From UA16 sp002292325 (GTDB lineage: Bacteria; Bacteroidota; Bacteroidia; Flavobacteriales_D; Sanyastnellaceae), in the NCBI GenBank assembly GCA_943788645.1, contig CALSRC010000003.1, positions 1 through 64,000 of the forward strand: 64,000 nt of DNA, given 5' to 3'. Position numbers and translations under genes: made by a program. The first letter of the stretch is position 1. Each line of letters opens with the position of its first letter. This document shows positions 1 through 9,981 of the stretch, piece by piece. The notes under the pieces were generated by a model. That model saw nothing but the letters and a program-made list of their open reading frames with translations. It ran no database searches and was not told the DNA's origin.

Positions 1-347
1 CAATGGTCTAAGTGTTTGCGCTTAATTTTTTTTCGTCCAACTTCCAGCATCCCTGGGGAGATGTCCACACCGGTCACGCGAATAGGAGAGATGTTAGCCC
101 GAGCAGCTTCAAGCGCAAAATCGGCGGTTCCGGTGGCCATGTCCATTAAGTGGATTTCACCTTCTTTTTCAGCGAAGTGCTCTTTTAGCAGACGCATGGC
201 GCGCTTGCGCCAGAGGACGTCAATGCCGAGAGAGAAGAGATGGTTCAGAAAATCGTACCTATGGGCGATGCTGTCGAACATCCGAGCCACCTGCTTTTTT
301 TTCGATTCCTGCTCCGGTTTGGAATAAGGCGTAATTCGTGTTCCCAT
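1..347 (-). CDS. ubiE: Demethylmenaquinone/ubiquinone methyltransferase, partial (N-terminal part)
   Basis: SAM-dependent C-methyltransferase of the last step of menaquinone synthesis. The gene runs off the left edge, so only about 115 N-terminal residues are visible. The start at 347 gives the family opening MGTRITPYSKPEQESKK, followed by MFDSIAHRYDFLNHLFSLG and then the SAM-binding strand LMDMATGTADFALEAA and the motif VDISPGMLEVG, all typical of UbiE/MenG. It starts 4 nt after the trkH stop codon, so it is probably the last gene of the aspC-hldE-trkH-ubiE run. Respiratory quinone in Bacteroidota is normally menaquinone, so the MenG role is inferred from lineage. Confidence 0.9.
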   Translation of the reverse strand, partial: MGTRITPYSKPEQESKKKQVARMFDSIAHRYDFLNHLFSLGIDVLWRKRAMRLLKEHFAEKEGEIHLMDMATGTADFALEAARANISPIRVTGVDISPGMLEVGRKKIKRKHLDH

Positions 348-351
348 GTGA

Positions 352-2178
352 TCATCCGACCATGGTATGGCCTTCTGGATATTTGATGTGCGTTTGCGAA
401 GCTCGTCCTCCGAGCGCATAGGCGACGGTAAGTGTTCCAACCCGACCAATGAACATGCTGAGCATGATGATGATTTTACCGAAAGGACTCAGCATGGATG
501 TGATACCCGTGCTCAATCCGACCGTGCCAAAAGCACTCACTTCTTCAAAAATCAAATCCATCAAGTCCCGATCGCCCATGTTCAAAATGTGGTCTTCCGT
601 AATGGATAACAGAAAGATGGCTACGGTGTTTCCTACTAAAAAAAAGAGCAGCACACTGTATGCTCGAGAGCGCAATAATTCAGGAACTGTTCGTTTAAAT
701 AGCTGCACATGGTCCAGGTTGCGGACTGTGCGCCATACATCTGCCATGACAATTGAAAGCGTTGACGTTTTGATTCCTCCTCCAGTGGAACTTGAAGAGG
801 AGCCAATGAACATCAAGATGAGCAACAAAAACAACATAGGAAGCCCAAGTCCGCCAATATCAACGGTATTGAAACCGCTCGTTCGGGTTGCACTTTGAAA
901 TACAGCGGTTGTCAATTGACCGAAAGGGCTCATCCCCGAGAGCGCGCCGTCCTGCTCCAGTAGCCAAAATGCACCAGCACCGAAAACGACCAGTCCCACT
1001 GAAAAGTACAGAGCAATTTTCGTTGCAAATCCAATGTGCTTCCACGGCTGTGACATACGTTCTCTCATCCGACTTACATCGAATAAGTCAAAAATGGCCA
1101 CCATTCCCAGCGCCCCAAAAAATACCAGGAGGGTTATCACCCAATGAAGTGTGTAGTGGTGAGAGATTTGCTCGTTTGCTAACCCATGGGTGAAGAGCGA
1201 AATCCCTGCGTTATTGAAAGCGGAAATGGAGTGGAAGATGGAATAAAACCACTGTTTTCCGGTACTTAAGTCACTCAGCGCATCGCCCCATGTTAGGTGC
1301 ATTGCCAAAGCCCCTAACCCTTCAAATGCCAAGCACCAGATCATTACTTTTCCAAGCAAGCCCGAGCTCGCATTGAATGAGTCACGGTTTACGAAGTCCT
1401 CGATGACATCGTGCTGGCGAACGCCCAACCCAAACCGGGAGGCTAGCACGAGAAACGACCCAAAAGCGATGAGATTCAGTCCCCCTAGTTGAATCAAAAA
1501 CAACAAGACAATTTGCCCTTTGAAGCTGAAAAATGTAACCGTATCAACCACCATGAGACCGGTAACGCATGTTGCACTGGTGGAGGTAAACAGCGCATCC
1601 AAAAAGTCCATGCTTCCTGCTTGCACGGTCATCTCAGGTAACATCAGAAGAACGGTGCCAATCGAAATGAGCCCGAGAAAACTGATGATGAAAATCACCG
1701 CAGGGTTTAGTCGGATACGGGGTAAGACACGACCTCCACGAAGCAACTCCGTCGCGACAATGGTGAAGAAGTAACCTTGTATAAATATTGTGTAAAAATC
1801 TGATATAGAGTCAAATCCGATTGATTGAGTGAAGCGACCTATAAGTAGCTCACCCGTGAATAAATCACTGGTCCCTTCGATGACGAGAATCGCCATGACG
1901 ACAGCTTCAAACCAAGTTTTTCGGATAAATTCACGGGGTTGAAAATCGTATAGGATTCGGGCCACATAGTGCACGACATAAAAGGCAAAGCTAAATTTCA
2001 CGAAGCCCAGAAGCTGAGCGGCTGTGTCGGATTCATTCGGGAAACCATAATAAACGGCAAGGACAAACAAGGCAGAAGCTGAAACCAGAAGGTTGAGTCG
2101 CTTCAGCAACAAAAGAACGCGGTCCTTGGAACCATACAAGATGACATTGACCCGCTCCCTAAATTCTTGGATGTTCAT
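352..2178 (-). CDS. trkH: TrkH/KtrB-type potassium uptake channel subunit
   Basis: Inner-membrane K+ translocating subunit, 608 residues. Four pore-loop repeats are visible: SATCVTGLMVV near residue 200, NNAGISLF near 320, SATRTSGFNTVD near 430 and SAFGTVGLSTG near 545, each with the filter glycine expected of the superfamily. Long hydrophobic helices lie between them, with an extra hydrophobic N-terminal part of about 150 residues that is common in Bacteroidota homologues. The start ATG overlaps the hldE stop by four bases (ATGA), so the two are translationally coupled. The regulatory TrkA partner is not in the window. Family assignment is firm; the coupling ion (H+ or Na+) cannot be read from sequence. 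Confidence 0.93.
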   Translation of the reverse strand: MNIQEFRERVNVILYGSKDRVLLLLKRLNLLVSASALFVLAVYYGFPNESDTAAQLLGFVKFSFAFYVVHYVARILYDFQPREFIRKTWFEAVVMAILVIEGTSDLFTGELLIGRFTQSIGFDSISDFYTIFIQGYFFTIVATELLRGGRVLPRIRLNPAVIFIISFLGLISIGTVLLMLPEMTVQAGSMDFLDALFTSTSATCVTGLMVVDTVTFFSFKGQIVLLFLIQLGGLNLIAFGSFLVLASRFGLGVRQHDVIEDFVNRDSFNASSGLLGKVMIWCLAFEGLGALAMHLTWGDALSDLSTGKQWFYSIFHSISAFNNAGISLFTHGLANEQISHHYTLHWVITLLVFFGALGMVAIFDLFDVSRMRERMSQPWKHIGFATKIALYFSVGLVVFGAGAFWLLEQDGALSGMSPFGQLTTAVFQSATRTSGFNTVDIGGLGLPMLFLLLILMFIGSSSSSTGGGIKTSTLSIVMADVWRTVRNLDHVQLFKRTVPELLRSRAYSVLLFFLVGNTVAIFLLSITEDHILNMGDRDLMDLIFEEVSAFGTVGLSTGITSMLSPFGKIIIMLSMFIGRVGTLTVAYALGGRASQTHIKYPEGHTMVG

Positions 2179-3197
2179 TTTTTATCCATCAACGATTCCA
2201 TCGCTAGCCGGTGGGTTTCCCATTCCGATTGCAGCCGTTCCAACTCCACAGGGACGACGCCTACCTTTTCACATACCAATCCTCCTGCGAGGTTGGCGAC
2301 AGCTGCGATTTGCCAAATCGGCACGTCCAATGCCAATAGGACCGATGCAACAGCAATGACAGCATCTCCAGCTCCACTGACATCGGTTATTTCCCGCTCA
2401 AAAGCCGGGATACGCTGAAACGCTACCCGCTGTGTAGCTGAGGCGATGCAAACGCCACGCTCACTCAAAGTAACCATCGCAATTTCTGGCCGCAGTTGCT
2501 CCATCAATGCTTGAATCGCATGATTTAGACTGGCATCAGAATTTTTATGGATTGCGATTCCCAGCCCTTCCTGTAATTCTTTGAAATTCGGCTTGAAAAG
2601 GGTAACTCCTTGGTAAGCATGGAAATGCCTGAACTTCGGATCGACCGTGGTTTTGATCCCTTTTTCTCGACATACTCGAGTCAACCGCTGAATCACATAA
2701 TCGGTCAATGTTCCTTTATCGTAATCTTCAAAGATGACAACGTCAATGGATTCCGTGTTGAGCAGGTCTTCACACCGATCGCACAACGATTCAGCGGTAG
2801 ACTCCTCGATATCGTTGGTTTCTTCTTCGTCCACACGCAACAACTGCTGACCGTTGCTGATTACGCGGGTTTTGACTGTGGTTGGGCGGTTCTCCGACCG
2901 GAGCAATGCGCTTGTTCCGACATTCAATTCATCGAATAAGTTTGCGATGTCCTCTCCAGCGGCATCATGGCCAGTTACAGCAGCTATATGGACCTTGGAG
3001 CCCAGTGCAATGAGGTTTTTCGCAACATTGGCAGCACCACCCAATCGACGGTCGCGCTGTCGAACGTCTACGATGGGAACGGGCGCCTCAGGTGAAATCC
3101 GGTTGACGTGACCCACGAGGTATGCATCGAGCATGACATCTCCCACGACCAGAGCGGTGACGCGGTTTGCGTTTTGCAAGGCTGCTTGAGCATCCAT
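2175..3197 (-). CDS. hldE: PfkB-family kinase, heptose-7-phosphate kinase-like (RfaE domain I)
   Basis: Predicted cytoplasmic ADP/ATP-dependent sugar kinase of about 340 residues, resembling the kinase half of HldE/RfaE that phosphorylates D-glycero-D-manno-heptose 7-phosphate for LPS core synthesis. It has the PfkB features: GDVMLDAYLVGHVNRISPEAPVPI at the start, a GGAANVAKNL substrate motif near residue 60, and the C-terminal signature DVSGAGDAVIA near residue 275 with the catalytic Asp. There is no nucleotidyltransferase domain, so this is a stand-alone domain I. I place the start at the second ATG (3197) because a TACCTTCG promoter box sits exactly 12 nt upstream; an upstream in-frame ATG at 3215 is possible. 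It overlaps trkH by four bases. Confidence 0.8.
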   Translation of the reverse strand: MDAQAALQNANRVTALVVGDVMLDAYLVGHVNRISPEAPVPIVDVRQRDRRLGGAANVAKNLIALGSKVHIAAVTGHDAAGEDIANLFDELNVGTSALLRSENRPTTVKTRVISNGQQLLRVDEEETNDIEESTAESLCDRCEDLLNTESIDVVIFEDYDKGTLTDYVIQRLTRVCREKGIKTTVDPKFRHFHAYQGVTLFKPNFKELQEGLGIAIHKNSDASLNHAIQALMEQLRPEIAMVTLSERGVCIASATQRVAFQRIPAFEREITDVSGAGDAVIAVASVLLALDVPIWQIAAVANLAGGLVCEKVGVVPVELERLQSEWETHRLAMESLMDKK

Positions 3198-3201
3198 GTT
3201 A

Positions 3202-3209
3202 CGAAGGTA
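3202..3209 (-). promoter_or_regulatory. Promoter box TACCTTCG 12 nt before hldE start
   Basis: TACCTTCG reads 3209 to 3202 on the minus strand, in the short gap after the aspC stop. The first base lies exactly 12 nt before the ATG at 3197, the spacing seen at several other genes here. It may be an internal promoter giving a leaderless hldE-trkH-ubiE transcript. Confidence 0.45.
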
Positions 3210-3221
3210 ACGCACCCAAGC

Positions 3222-4418
3222 TTATTGGAGTGCAGCAACTGCCTTTGAAATCCGAGATAAAGCTTCTTGCAATTGGGCTTCGGAAGCGGCATACGAGAGT
3301 CGGATGCATTCAGGAGTTCCAAAAGCATTACCGCCAACTGTGGCTACGTGCGCTTCTTCGAGCAGGTACATCGAAAAGTCCTCTGCATTGTTGATGGTGC
3401 GTTCTCCCGCGGTTTTCCCAAATAATGCACTGACATCCGGGAAGAGATAAAACGCACCCATCGGCTTGTTTACTTTCAATCCAGGTATGGCGCTTAGCCC
3501 TTCAATCATGAGGTCGCGCCGCAACAAAAAAGCCGATCGCATGGTTTCAGCGATGCTCGGATCGGCTGAAACAGCTGCCCCAGCGGCGACTTGGGCAATG
3601 CTGCAAGGTGCTGAGGTGACTTGGCCTTGAATCTTGGAGCATGCTTTGGCAATCCACTCTGGAGCGCCAATGTAGCCCAAGCGCCATCCAGTCATAGCAA
3701 ATCCTTTGGAGACTCCATTTACGGTGATGACCCGATCTTTTAATTCGTCGATGGTCCCTATGCTGCAATGTCCTCCTGTAAAATTGATCAACTCATAAAT
3801 TTCATCGCTGATGATGTAAACCTGCGGATGTCGTTTCAATACTTCTGCCAGTGCTTGAATCTCTTGCACCGTATAAACCGAACCGGAGGGGTTGCAAGGC
3901 GATGAATAGATGAGCAAGCGCGTTTTTTCTGTAATCGCAGCTTCCAATTCATCGGGTTGAATTTTGAAGTCATGCTCAATGGAGGTGGGGAGTACTCGGT
4001 GTTTTCCTCCTGCAAAAGCGACCATATCCGCATAACTCACCCAGTACGGTGCGGGCAGAATGACTTCTTCTCCGGGATCTACCAAAGACAAAACTACATT
4101 GGTAATGCTCTGCTTTGCTCCGTTTGAAACGACGATTTGATTGGGAGCATAGTCCAATCCATTGTCACGTTTAAATTTGGCGCTAATGGCTTCTCGAACA
4201 TCCAGTAATCCGGGAACCGGAGTATAATGCGTGATGTTTTTTCGAATGGCATCGATGCCTGCATCTTTGAGTACTTCAGGGGTATCGAAATCAGGCTCAC
4301 CGAGTGAAAGTGAGATAACGTCCACACCAGCACTTTTAAGTTCAGTTGCTTTTCGCGCCATGGCAATGGTGGCCGATTCGGAAAGCCGATTTAAAAGTTG
4401 GGAAGTACGCTGCTGCAT
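3222..4418 (-). CDS. aspC: Class I aminotransferase, aspartate aminotransferase type
   Basis: PLP-dependent aminotransferase of 398 residues, fold type I, predicted to interconvert aspartate and oxaloacetate with glutamate as partner. The opening RLSESATIAMARKATELK, the substrate motif SLSLGEPDFDTP near residue 40, the NPSGSVY loop and the PLP lysine in VNGVSKGFAMTGWRLGY near residue 236 match the AspC/Ib subgroup. The start at 4418 (MQQRTSQLLNRL) fits homologues; an upstream ATG at 4451 would lie inside the promoter box. It is the first gene of a minus-strand run that continues into hldE after a 24 nt gap. Confidence 0.9.
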   Translation of the reverse strand: MQQRTSQLLNRLSESATIAMARKATELKSAGVDVISLSLGEPDFDTPEVLKDAGIDAIRKNITHYTPVPGLLDVREAISAKFKRDNGLDYAPNQIVVSNGAKQSITNVVLSLVDPGEEVILPAPYWVSYADMVAFAGGKHRVLPTSIEHDFKIQPDELEAAITEKTRLLIYSSPCNPSGSVYTVQEIQALAEVLKRHPQVYIISDEIYELINFTGGHCSIGTIDELKDRVITVNGVSKGFAMTGWRLGYIGAPEWIAKACSKIQGQVTSAPCSIAQVAAGAAVSADPSIAETMRSAFLLRRDLMIEGLSAIPGLKVNKPMGAFYLFPDVSALFGKTAGERTINNAEDFSMYLLEEAHVATVGGNAFGTPECIRLSYAASEAQLQEALSRISKAVAALQ

Positions 4419-4448
4419 GGCAAATAGGTTGTTCGATGAAAGAAAGCA

Positions 4449-4477
4449 CAAAAATACTTCCGGTGTTCATTGACCAA
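4449..4477 (-). promoter_or_regulatory. Bacteroidota-type promoter of aspC
   Basis: On the minus strand TTG (4477-4475) is followed after 18 nt by TATTTTTG (4456-4449). This fits the sigma-ABfr-like consensus TTG-N19-21-TAnnTTTG closely. The box ends about 30 nt before the aspC start, giving a short leader. Confidence 0.6.
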
Positions 4478-4498
4478 GCCGTACGAGTTAGAAAAATA

Positions 4499-5963
4499 TC
4501 AGCCTTTTTTTGAAATAGCCCACAGACCTAAAAAGCTAATCAGGCCATTTACGGGCAACAAAGCGAACCCAAAACTAAATTCCCAGAGAGTGTTCATACC
4601 GGACTCCAGCCCGAAACACAAAACAGGACTGAGCAATGCAACGGCAGGAATCCATCGATCTCTTGGCTTCCAATTGGTTGCTAAACCAAAAGCAAACAGG
4701 CCAAGTAGCGGCCCGTACGTGTAGTTTGCAGCGGTAAAAATTGCGGATACGACGCTTGTATCATTGACTTTTGAAAAGAGCATGATGACGATAAAAAGTG
4801 CAAGAGCAACCCCGATGTGAACACGTTTGCGCATGCGGATTGCGGATTGCGGGGAGCGACGTTCCGTTTTCAAGACGTCGACACAAATGGATGTTGTCAA
4901 AGCGGTCATGGCACTATCGGCGCTGCTAAAAGCCGAAGCAAGAAGGCCTATCAAGAATACCAATCCAAGTCCCCAGCCCAGCGTTCCGCCCAAAGCAACT
5001 GAAGGGTAGAGGGAGTCAGCTCGTGCAATGGTCAAGCCTTGAGCATCAGCCCATGTGTAGAGCAAGACACCCAGACCTAGAAAAAGAATGTTGACAAACA
5101 CCAGTACTGCAGAGAAGGATGCCATATTCAGTCGAGCTTCCCGCAAATTCCGGCAGGCCAGGTTTTTTTGCATCATGTCCTGGTCCATTCCTGTCATTGC
5201 GGTCGCGACAAAAGCACCAGCAAGGAAGTGTTTCACAAAGTGATTAGGAGCCTTCCAATCGTTCCAAACCCACCAGTTGCTCATGGAGCTTTCGCGAACA
5301 TTTTCTATCATTTCCCATCCAGTCCAATCAAGTGCATGAGCGATCGCGACGGCAGAGGCGATGACCGCGATCATCATCGCAGCAGTTTGAAGGGTATCCG
5401 TCCAGACGATGGTTCCCAAGCCGCCATGGCGTGTGTACGCCCAAATGACCCCTAGAATCGCTAGAATGGATAAGGCATAGCCTCCGGTAAAGTCCCACCC
5501 CAATGGTTCCAAAACGAACATTTTTAGAACAAGTGCAACCAAAAAGAGCCGGAATGAGGCGCCAATTGTTCGCGATAAGATGAAGAATCCGGCACCCGTG
5601 AGGTACGCTTTGGGGCCAAAACGTTCCTCGAAATATCCATAAATGCTGGTCAATCCCAAGCGATAATACAAGGGGAGCAAATCGGCCATGATGAATCCGT
5701 ACCCAACAAGGTAACCCAAAACCATCTGCATGTAGGTAAATCCTTGGGTCGCGACCCATCCCGGTACGCTGATGAAGGTCACTCCGCTCAATGACGCACC
5801 CAACATACCGAAGGCAACCGCGTACCAAGGAGCAGATTTTCCAGCTACATAAAAGTGCTCATTGCCCTCCGTTTCACGTGATTTTCTGGACGTGATCCGA
5901 GCAATGACGAGCAAAATACCAGCGTAGCCCATGAAGACGCAAAGAACCAAAGCAGGGATTCAT
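4499..5963 (-). CDS. Sodium:solute symporter (SSS family), probable one-base error after the start
   Basis: Inner-membrane Na+-coupled symporter of about 488 residues with around 12-13 hydrophobic helices. Conserved SSS features include GNEHFYVAGKSAPWYAVAFGMLGASLSGVTFISVPGWV near the N-terminus and the sodium-site stretch ASAFSSADSAMTALTTS near residue 345. The substrate cannot be inferred. The open frame begins only at a TTG (5950), but the ATG at 5963 followed by AATCC(C)TGCTTTG would give MNPALVLCVFMGYAG if one C of a CCC run is surplus, and this is the usual opening of homologues. I therefore give 5963 as the start with a +1 error near 5956. It is divergent from recR. Confidence 0.8.
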
Positions 5964-5987
5964 GCACCAAAGAGGGGTCAGCGCCTG

Positions 5988-5995
5988 TAAATTCG
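5988..5995 (+). promoter_or_regulatory. Promoter box TAAATTCG 12 nt before recR start
   Basis: TAAATTCG at 5988-5995 lies exactly 12 nt (first base to start codon) before the recR ATG at 6000, matching the recurrent arrangement in this window. It would place the transcription start at or next to the start codon. Confidence 0.45.
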
Positions 5996-5999
5996 CACC

Positions 6000-6621
6000 A
6001 TGGAACTTCCTTCAAAATTGATTGAAGCTGCTGTGGATCAAATGTCTTCCCTTCCGGGTGTTGGGCGAAAAACCGCACTGAGACTTGTGCTGAACATGTT
6101 AGGGAGGTCAGAAGAGCAAGTGGAAGCCTTTTCAGAGGCCTTTTCTTCACATGAAGAAGGGGATTCATGCATGCACGCAATGTCACAACCTAACAGAGGC
6201 GGAGGTTTGTTCGATTTGTTTGGACCCTGCTCGTCAAGGCAATCTAGTTTGCATTGTAGAGACATTCGAGATTTGCTCGCGCTCGAAGCGACGGGACAAT
6301 ACCGGGGCAAATACCACGTTTTGGGTGGTGTGATTAGTCCCATGGATGGAATCGGTCCGCATGATTTGAACATTGCTTCATTGATGCAACGTTTGGAATT
6401 ATTGAATACAACACCGGAGAAAGACAAAGTCGAAGTCATTTTCGCTTACCCGCGACCATGGAAGGGGAGACGACTGCTTTTTATGTGTTTCGAAATTAGC
6501 AACCTTTGACAGTAGAGGTCACAGCCATCGCACGCGGGCTCGCTGTTGGAGAAGATCTCCAGCACGCCGATGAAGCCACTTGGTACAGAGTCTCCGCCAA
6601 CGTCTGCCTTACACAAATTAA
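6000..6621 (+). CDS. recR: Recombination protein RecR, read with about seven one-base indels
   Basis: RecR acts with RecO/RecF in loading RecA at gaps. The parts are all present but in shifting frames: helix-hairpin-helix SSLPGVGRKTALRLVLNM, the zinc motif CTQCHNLTEAEVCSIC, then ALEATGQYRGKYHVLGG and the Toprim core ISPMDGIGPHDL, then TMEGETTAFYVF, VEVTAIARGLAVGEDLQHADEA and a C-terminus near LRQRLPYTN with a TAA at 6619-6621. Restoring single bases near 6145, 6255, 6441, 6494, 6510 and 6580 gives one continuous protein of about 205 residues with every conserved residue intact. That pattern favours sequencing error over gene decay. Exact indel positions are inferred. Confidence 0.8.
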
Positions 6622-6630
6622 GTTGTTATC

Positions 6631-8602
6631 GTGGACGTATCCGTTATCATTGTCAACTACAACGTTCCAGCATTTTTTAGCCCAATGCCTGCAATCGGTC
6701 GGGCGGGGATGGAGGTTTTGAAGAAAAGCGGCTATTCAGGTGAAATATTTGTCGTTGATAACCATTCGGTGGATGGGTCGTGTGCCATGGTGCCGCGCGC
6801 AATTTCCGAAGTAGAATTGATTGCGCTGGATGAGAATTTAGGATTTTCCAAGGCCAATAATTGGCAATGCTTCGATCTGAAGGCCGCTGGGTGCTCCTGT
6901 TGAATCCCGATACGGTGATCCAGGAGGATACATGCTTAAATGCCTGGAATACGCCGATGGTCAGCCAAAACTGGGGGGCATGGGGGTTCCAATGGTCGAC
7001 GGAAATGGGGTCTACTTACCAGAGTCCCAAACGTGGAATCCCAACTCCTGGTGCTGCATTCTGTAAGATCTCAGGGCTTTATCATTTGGCGCCGAGATCT
7101 GAAAGGCTCAACCGGTACTACCAAGGACATTTGCCCGAGGATGAAACGCTTGCATCGAAATTCTCAGTGGTGCCTTTATGTGGATGCGACAAGAAAAGTT
7201 TGGATGCCGTGGGCCTTCTCGACGAGAGTTATTTCATGTACGGCGAAGACATTGACTTGAGTTGGCGCTTGCTCAAGGGCGGCTGGGAAAATCATTATTT
7301 TTCTGAAACTTCGATCATTCACTACAAAGGAGAGAGCACGAAGAAAGGTTCCTTGAATTACGTTTTGGTGTTCTATCGGGCGATGCAGATTTTTGCAAAG
7401 ACCCACTTTTCTGGTCCAGGGGGCCAGGTGATGCATGGTGTGATCCAATGGGCTATTTATGTACGAGCGGCTTTCGCAATCGGTTCGAGAATTTGGAGGA
7501 CCCTATCCCTTCCACTCATTGAGTGGGTTTTAATTTGGGGCAGTTTGGTGGGTGCACTTCGGGCCTATGGAGATTGGAAATCGATTGAGTATGACTGGAA
7601 CTGGGCATTGCCGGCAATGGCAGTTTAACGCGCTCGTTTGGACGGGCGTCATCAAATTACAAGGCGGCGATGATCGCCCTTGGAGATGGAATTCGATCAT
7701 GAAAGGCGTCGCGCTGGGATCTTTGGTGCTTTTTTGCCTCCTATGGATTGCTTCCCGAGAATGTCCGATTTAGTCGTGCTATTTTGGTCATTGGGACAGC
7801 ATTGGTTCCTGTAATTTTGGCCTTCACGCGTTTCATTGGAAGCCGGTTGAATGGGCGCAATGGAGGGCGGGCAGGCCAAACGGCTTTATGTTTCGGGTCC
7901 TGAGGATCTGGATCGGATCAAAGACTTGGTTCGGTCGATGGACGTATTGGAGCCTGTGGAATTTGGTTCTGTCTATGCACTCAGTCCCTTCCCGATCAGG
8001 CCGATCATGGAGCTTCTGACGCACAATGGGCTGGGGGGCATGGCCGAATTGGACGAAGCCATAAGGGTCCACGGCTTCAATCAAATCATTATGAGCGGGA
8101 GGGATGTGACTCCTTCTGTCATGATTCAAGCCATGACACGGGTGACTCAAAGTTCTGTGCGATTTCGAATCGCATGGACCGATTGAGGGACAAATTGTAG
8201 GAGCTGGTGGGCCAGAACGTGGTGCCATTACAGACCTTAATGGAGCGATATTCAAAACGCGAGCGCGGAGATCCAAGCGTATTTTTGACATCGTTGCGGC
8301 GCTGCTGGTTGTGGTGTTTTTCCCCGATTCTCATGGTTCGACGACAAAGTCGATGGCTCGGGGCAGCTCTTTCTGTTTTGATCGGCCAGATAACGTGGGT
8401 GGGTTTCACGGATATCGGCCAATTCTTACGCTCCATATTCCCGTCGTTTTGTTTTTCAACGCGTTGAAGATGTGTCAGATAGGGTTGGTCAGCCGCAAGC
8501 TATTAACCTATGTTCGTGATTATCGTTGGACAATGGACCTCCAAGTCATCTGGGAAGTCCTTAATTTCGCAACGCGCAATACATCGCCATGGCCATTATT
8601 GA
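6631..8602 (+). CDS. Family 2 glycosyltransferase with C-terminal degenerate sugar-transferase region, many indels
   Basis: Predicted inner-membrane glycosyltransferase of about 650 residues once frames are joined. A GTG at 6631 opens DVSVIIVNYNV, followed by a GT2 core: VVDNHSVDGS, LDENLGFSKANN, RWVLLLNPDT, then GLLDESYFMYGEDIDLSWRL and HYKGEST, typical of rhamnosyl-type GT2 enzymes. After it come hydrophobic segments, a Rossmann-like part (KRLYVSGPEDLDRIKDLV) and RRSKRIFDIVAALLVVVFFPIL, which resembles the membrane anchor of WcaJ/WbaP phosphosugar transferases, ending near YVRDYRWTMDLQVIW. At least eight one-base shifts interrupt it. It begins 10 nt after the recR stop. The 3' end is approximate because the last frame is uncertain. 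Confidence 0.6.
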
Positions 8603-9978
8603 AATCCTTTTACCGAAGATGGGTGGAGAGCGTGGCAGAAGCCACGATCACCAAGTTTGTAGTGAACTCAGGGGAACAAATCGAAGCGGACGAACCGCTC
8701 GTGGAAATTGCCACCGATAAGGTGGACAGTGAAGTTCCCGCTCCAGAAGACGGGACTTTGGTTGAATGGCTGGTAGGAGAAGGTGATGTGGTGGCTGTGG
8801 GGCAAGTTATTGCCAAGTTTGAAGTGACCTCTGAGGACCATCCTTCGTCATCAGCCCCATCTGCAGCATCAGCCGCCGCCCCAGCCGCCGCCCCAGCGGT
8901 GGTGCCAGCTCCAATGCCAGCTTCAGATTCCCAGGCGGTGCGCCGGGACGTTGTTGAGGAGTTGGAGGCACCGTTGAAAAACCCTGTTTTGTCGCCGATT
9001 GCTTCGGAACCTTTGGTTGATCTTCCGGGTCGAATAGGTTCAAATGGGCGATTTTATTCTCCGCTTGTTCGAAGCATTGCGCAATCCGAAGGTGTTACGC
9101 CAGCCGAATTGGATCAACTCAAGGGTTCAGGTGCCGAAGGACGCGTGACCAAAAAAGATATTCTCAGCTACATCGCTCATCGTGTTGGAGCCACTCCGGT
9201 TCCAGCCGTTGCTCCAGCCGTTGCTGCACCTGTCAAACCGGTTCAGCAGTCCGTTTTAGTTTCTGGAGCGGATGAAATCGTTGAAATGGACCGCATGCGA
9301 AAACTCATTGCGGATCACATGGTCCGTTCTGTGCAAACGAGCCCTCACGTCACGAGTTTTGTCGAGGCCGATATGACCAACATTGTTGAATGGCGTAAAC
9401 GCCACAAGGATGCCTTTGAGAAGGCTCATGGGACCAAACTCACATTCACGCCGCTTATAGCGGAGGCCATTATCAAAGCCATCAAGGATTTTCCTGGGGT
9501 CAACGCGAGTGTGGATGGTGATCGCATCATCATCAAGAAGCAAATCAATTTGGGCATGGCAGCTGCTCTGCCGACGGGTAACTTGATCGTTCCTGTCATT
9601 CGCAATGCCGACCAATTGAGTTTGGCGGGATTGGCGCATCAAGTGAATGATTTAGCTGGACGTGCCCGCACAGGTAAACTCATGCCAGATGATACAGCTG
9701 GAGGGACGTATACCATGTCCAACGTAGGGACATTTGGGAATGTGATGGGAACACCCATTATCAATCAACCCCAGGTTGGTATTTTGGCATTGGGTGCGAT
9801 CAGAAAGAAGCCCGCCGTCATTGAGACAGAGCATGGCGACTTGATTGGAATCCGTCAAATGATGTTCTTAAGCCACAGCTATGACCACCGGGTGGTGGAT
9901 GGCATGATGGGGGGCAGTTTTGTAAAGCGCGTAGCCACTTATTTGGAAGAATTTGACATCAACAGATCTGTCGTATAA
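8589..9978 (+). CDS. 2-oxo acid dehydrogenase E2 subunit (lipoyl acyltransferase), one surplus G near 8622
   Basis: E2 core enzyme of about 463 residues, transferring acyl groups from a lipoyl arm to CoA. An N-terminal lipoyl domain carries the lipoylated Lys in EIATDKVDSEVP near residue 45; an Ala/Pro-rich linker follows; a peripheral-subunit-binding domain (PLVRSIAQSEGVTPAELDQLKGSGAEGRVTKKDIL) spans about 155-195; the catalytic domain ends with SYDHRVVDG holding the active-site His and Asp. The natural start is ATG 8589 (MAIIEILLPKMGESVAEA), but the run ATGGGTGGAGAG has one G too many, so the downstream frame is open upstream to 8311 without a real start. Bacteroidota homologues are usually branched-chain (BkdB-like) E2s; substrate is unproven. 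Confidence 0.88.
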
Positions 9979-9981
9979 CTT

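Noticed and set aside
8311..8588. Upstream extension of the E2 acyltransferase frame
   Set aside because: It is the tail of the glycosyltransferase gene read in the frame opened by the surplus G near 8622; the lipoyl domain starts at ATG 8589.
6000..8602. recR and the glycosyltransferase as pseudogenes
   Set aside because: All key motifs are intact once single bases are restored, and the indel block crosses gene borders.
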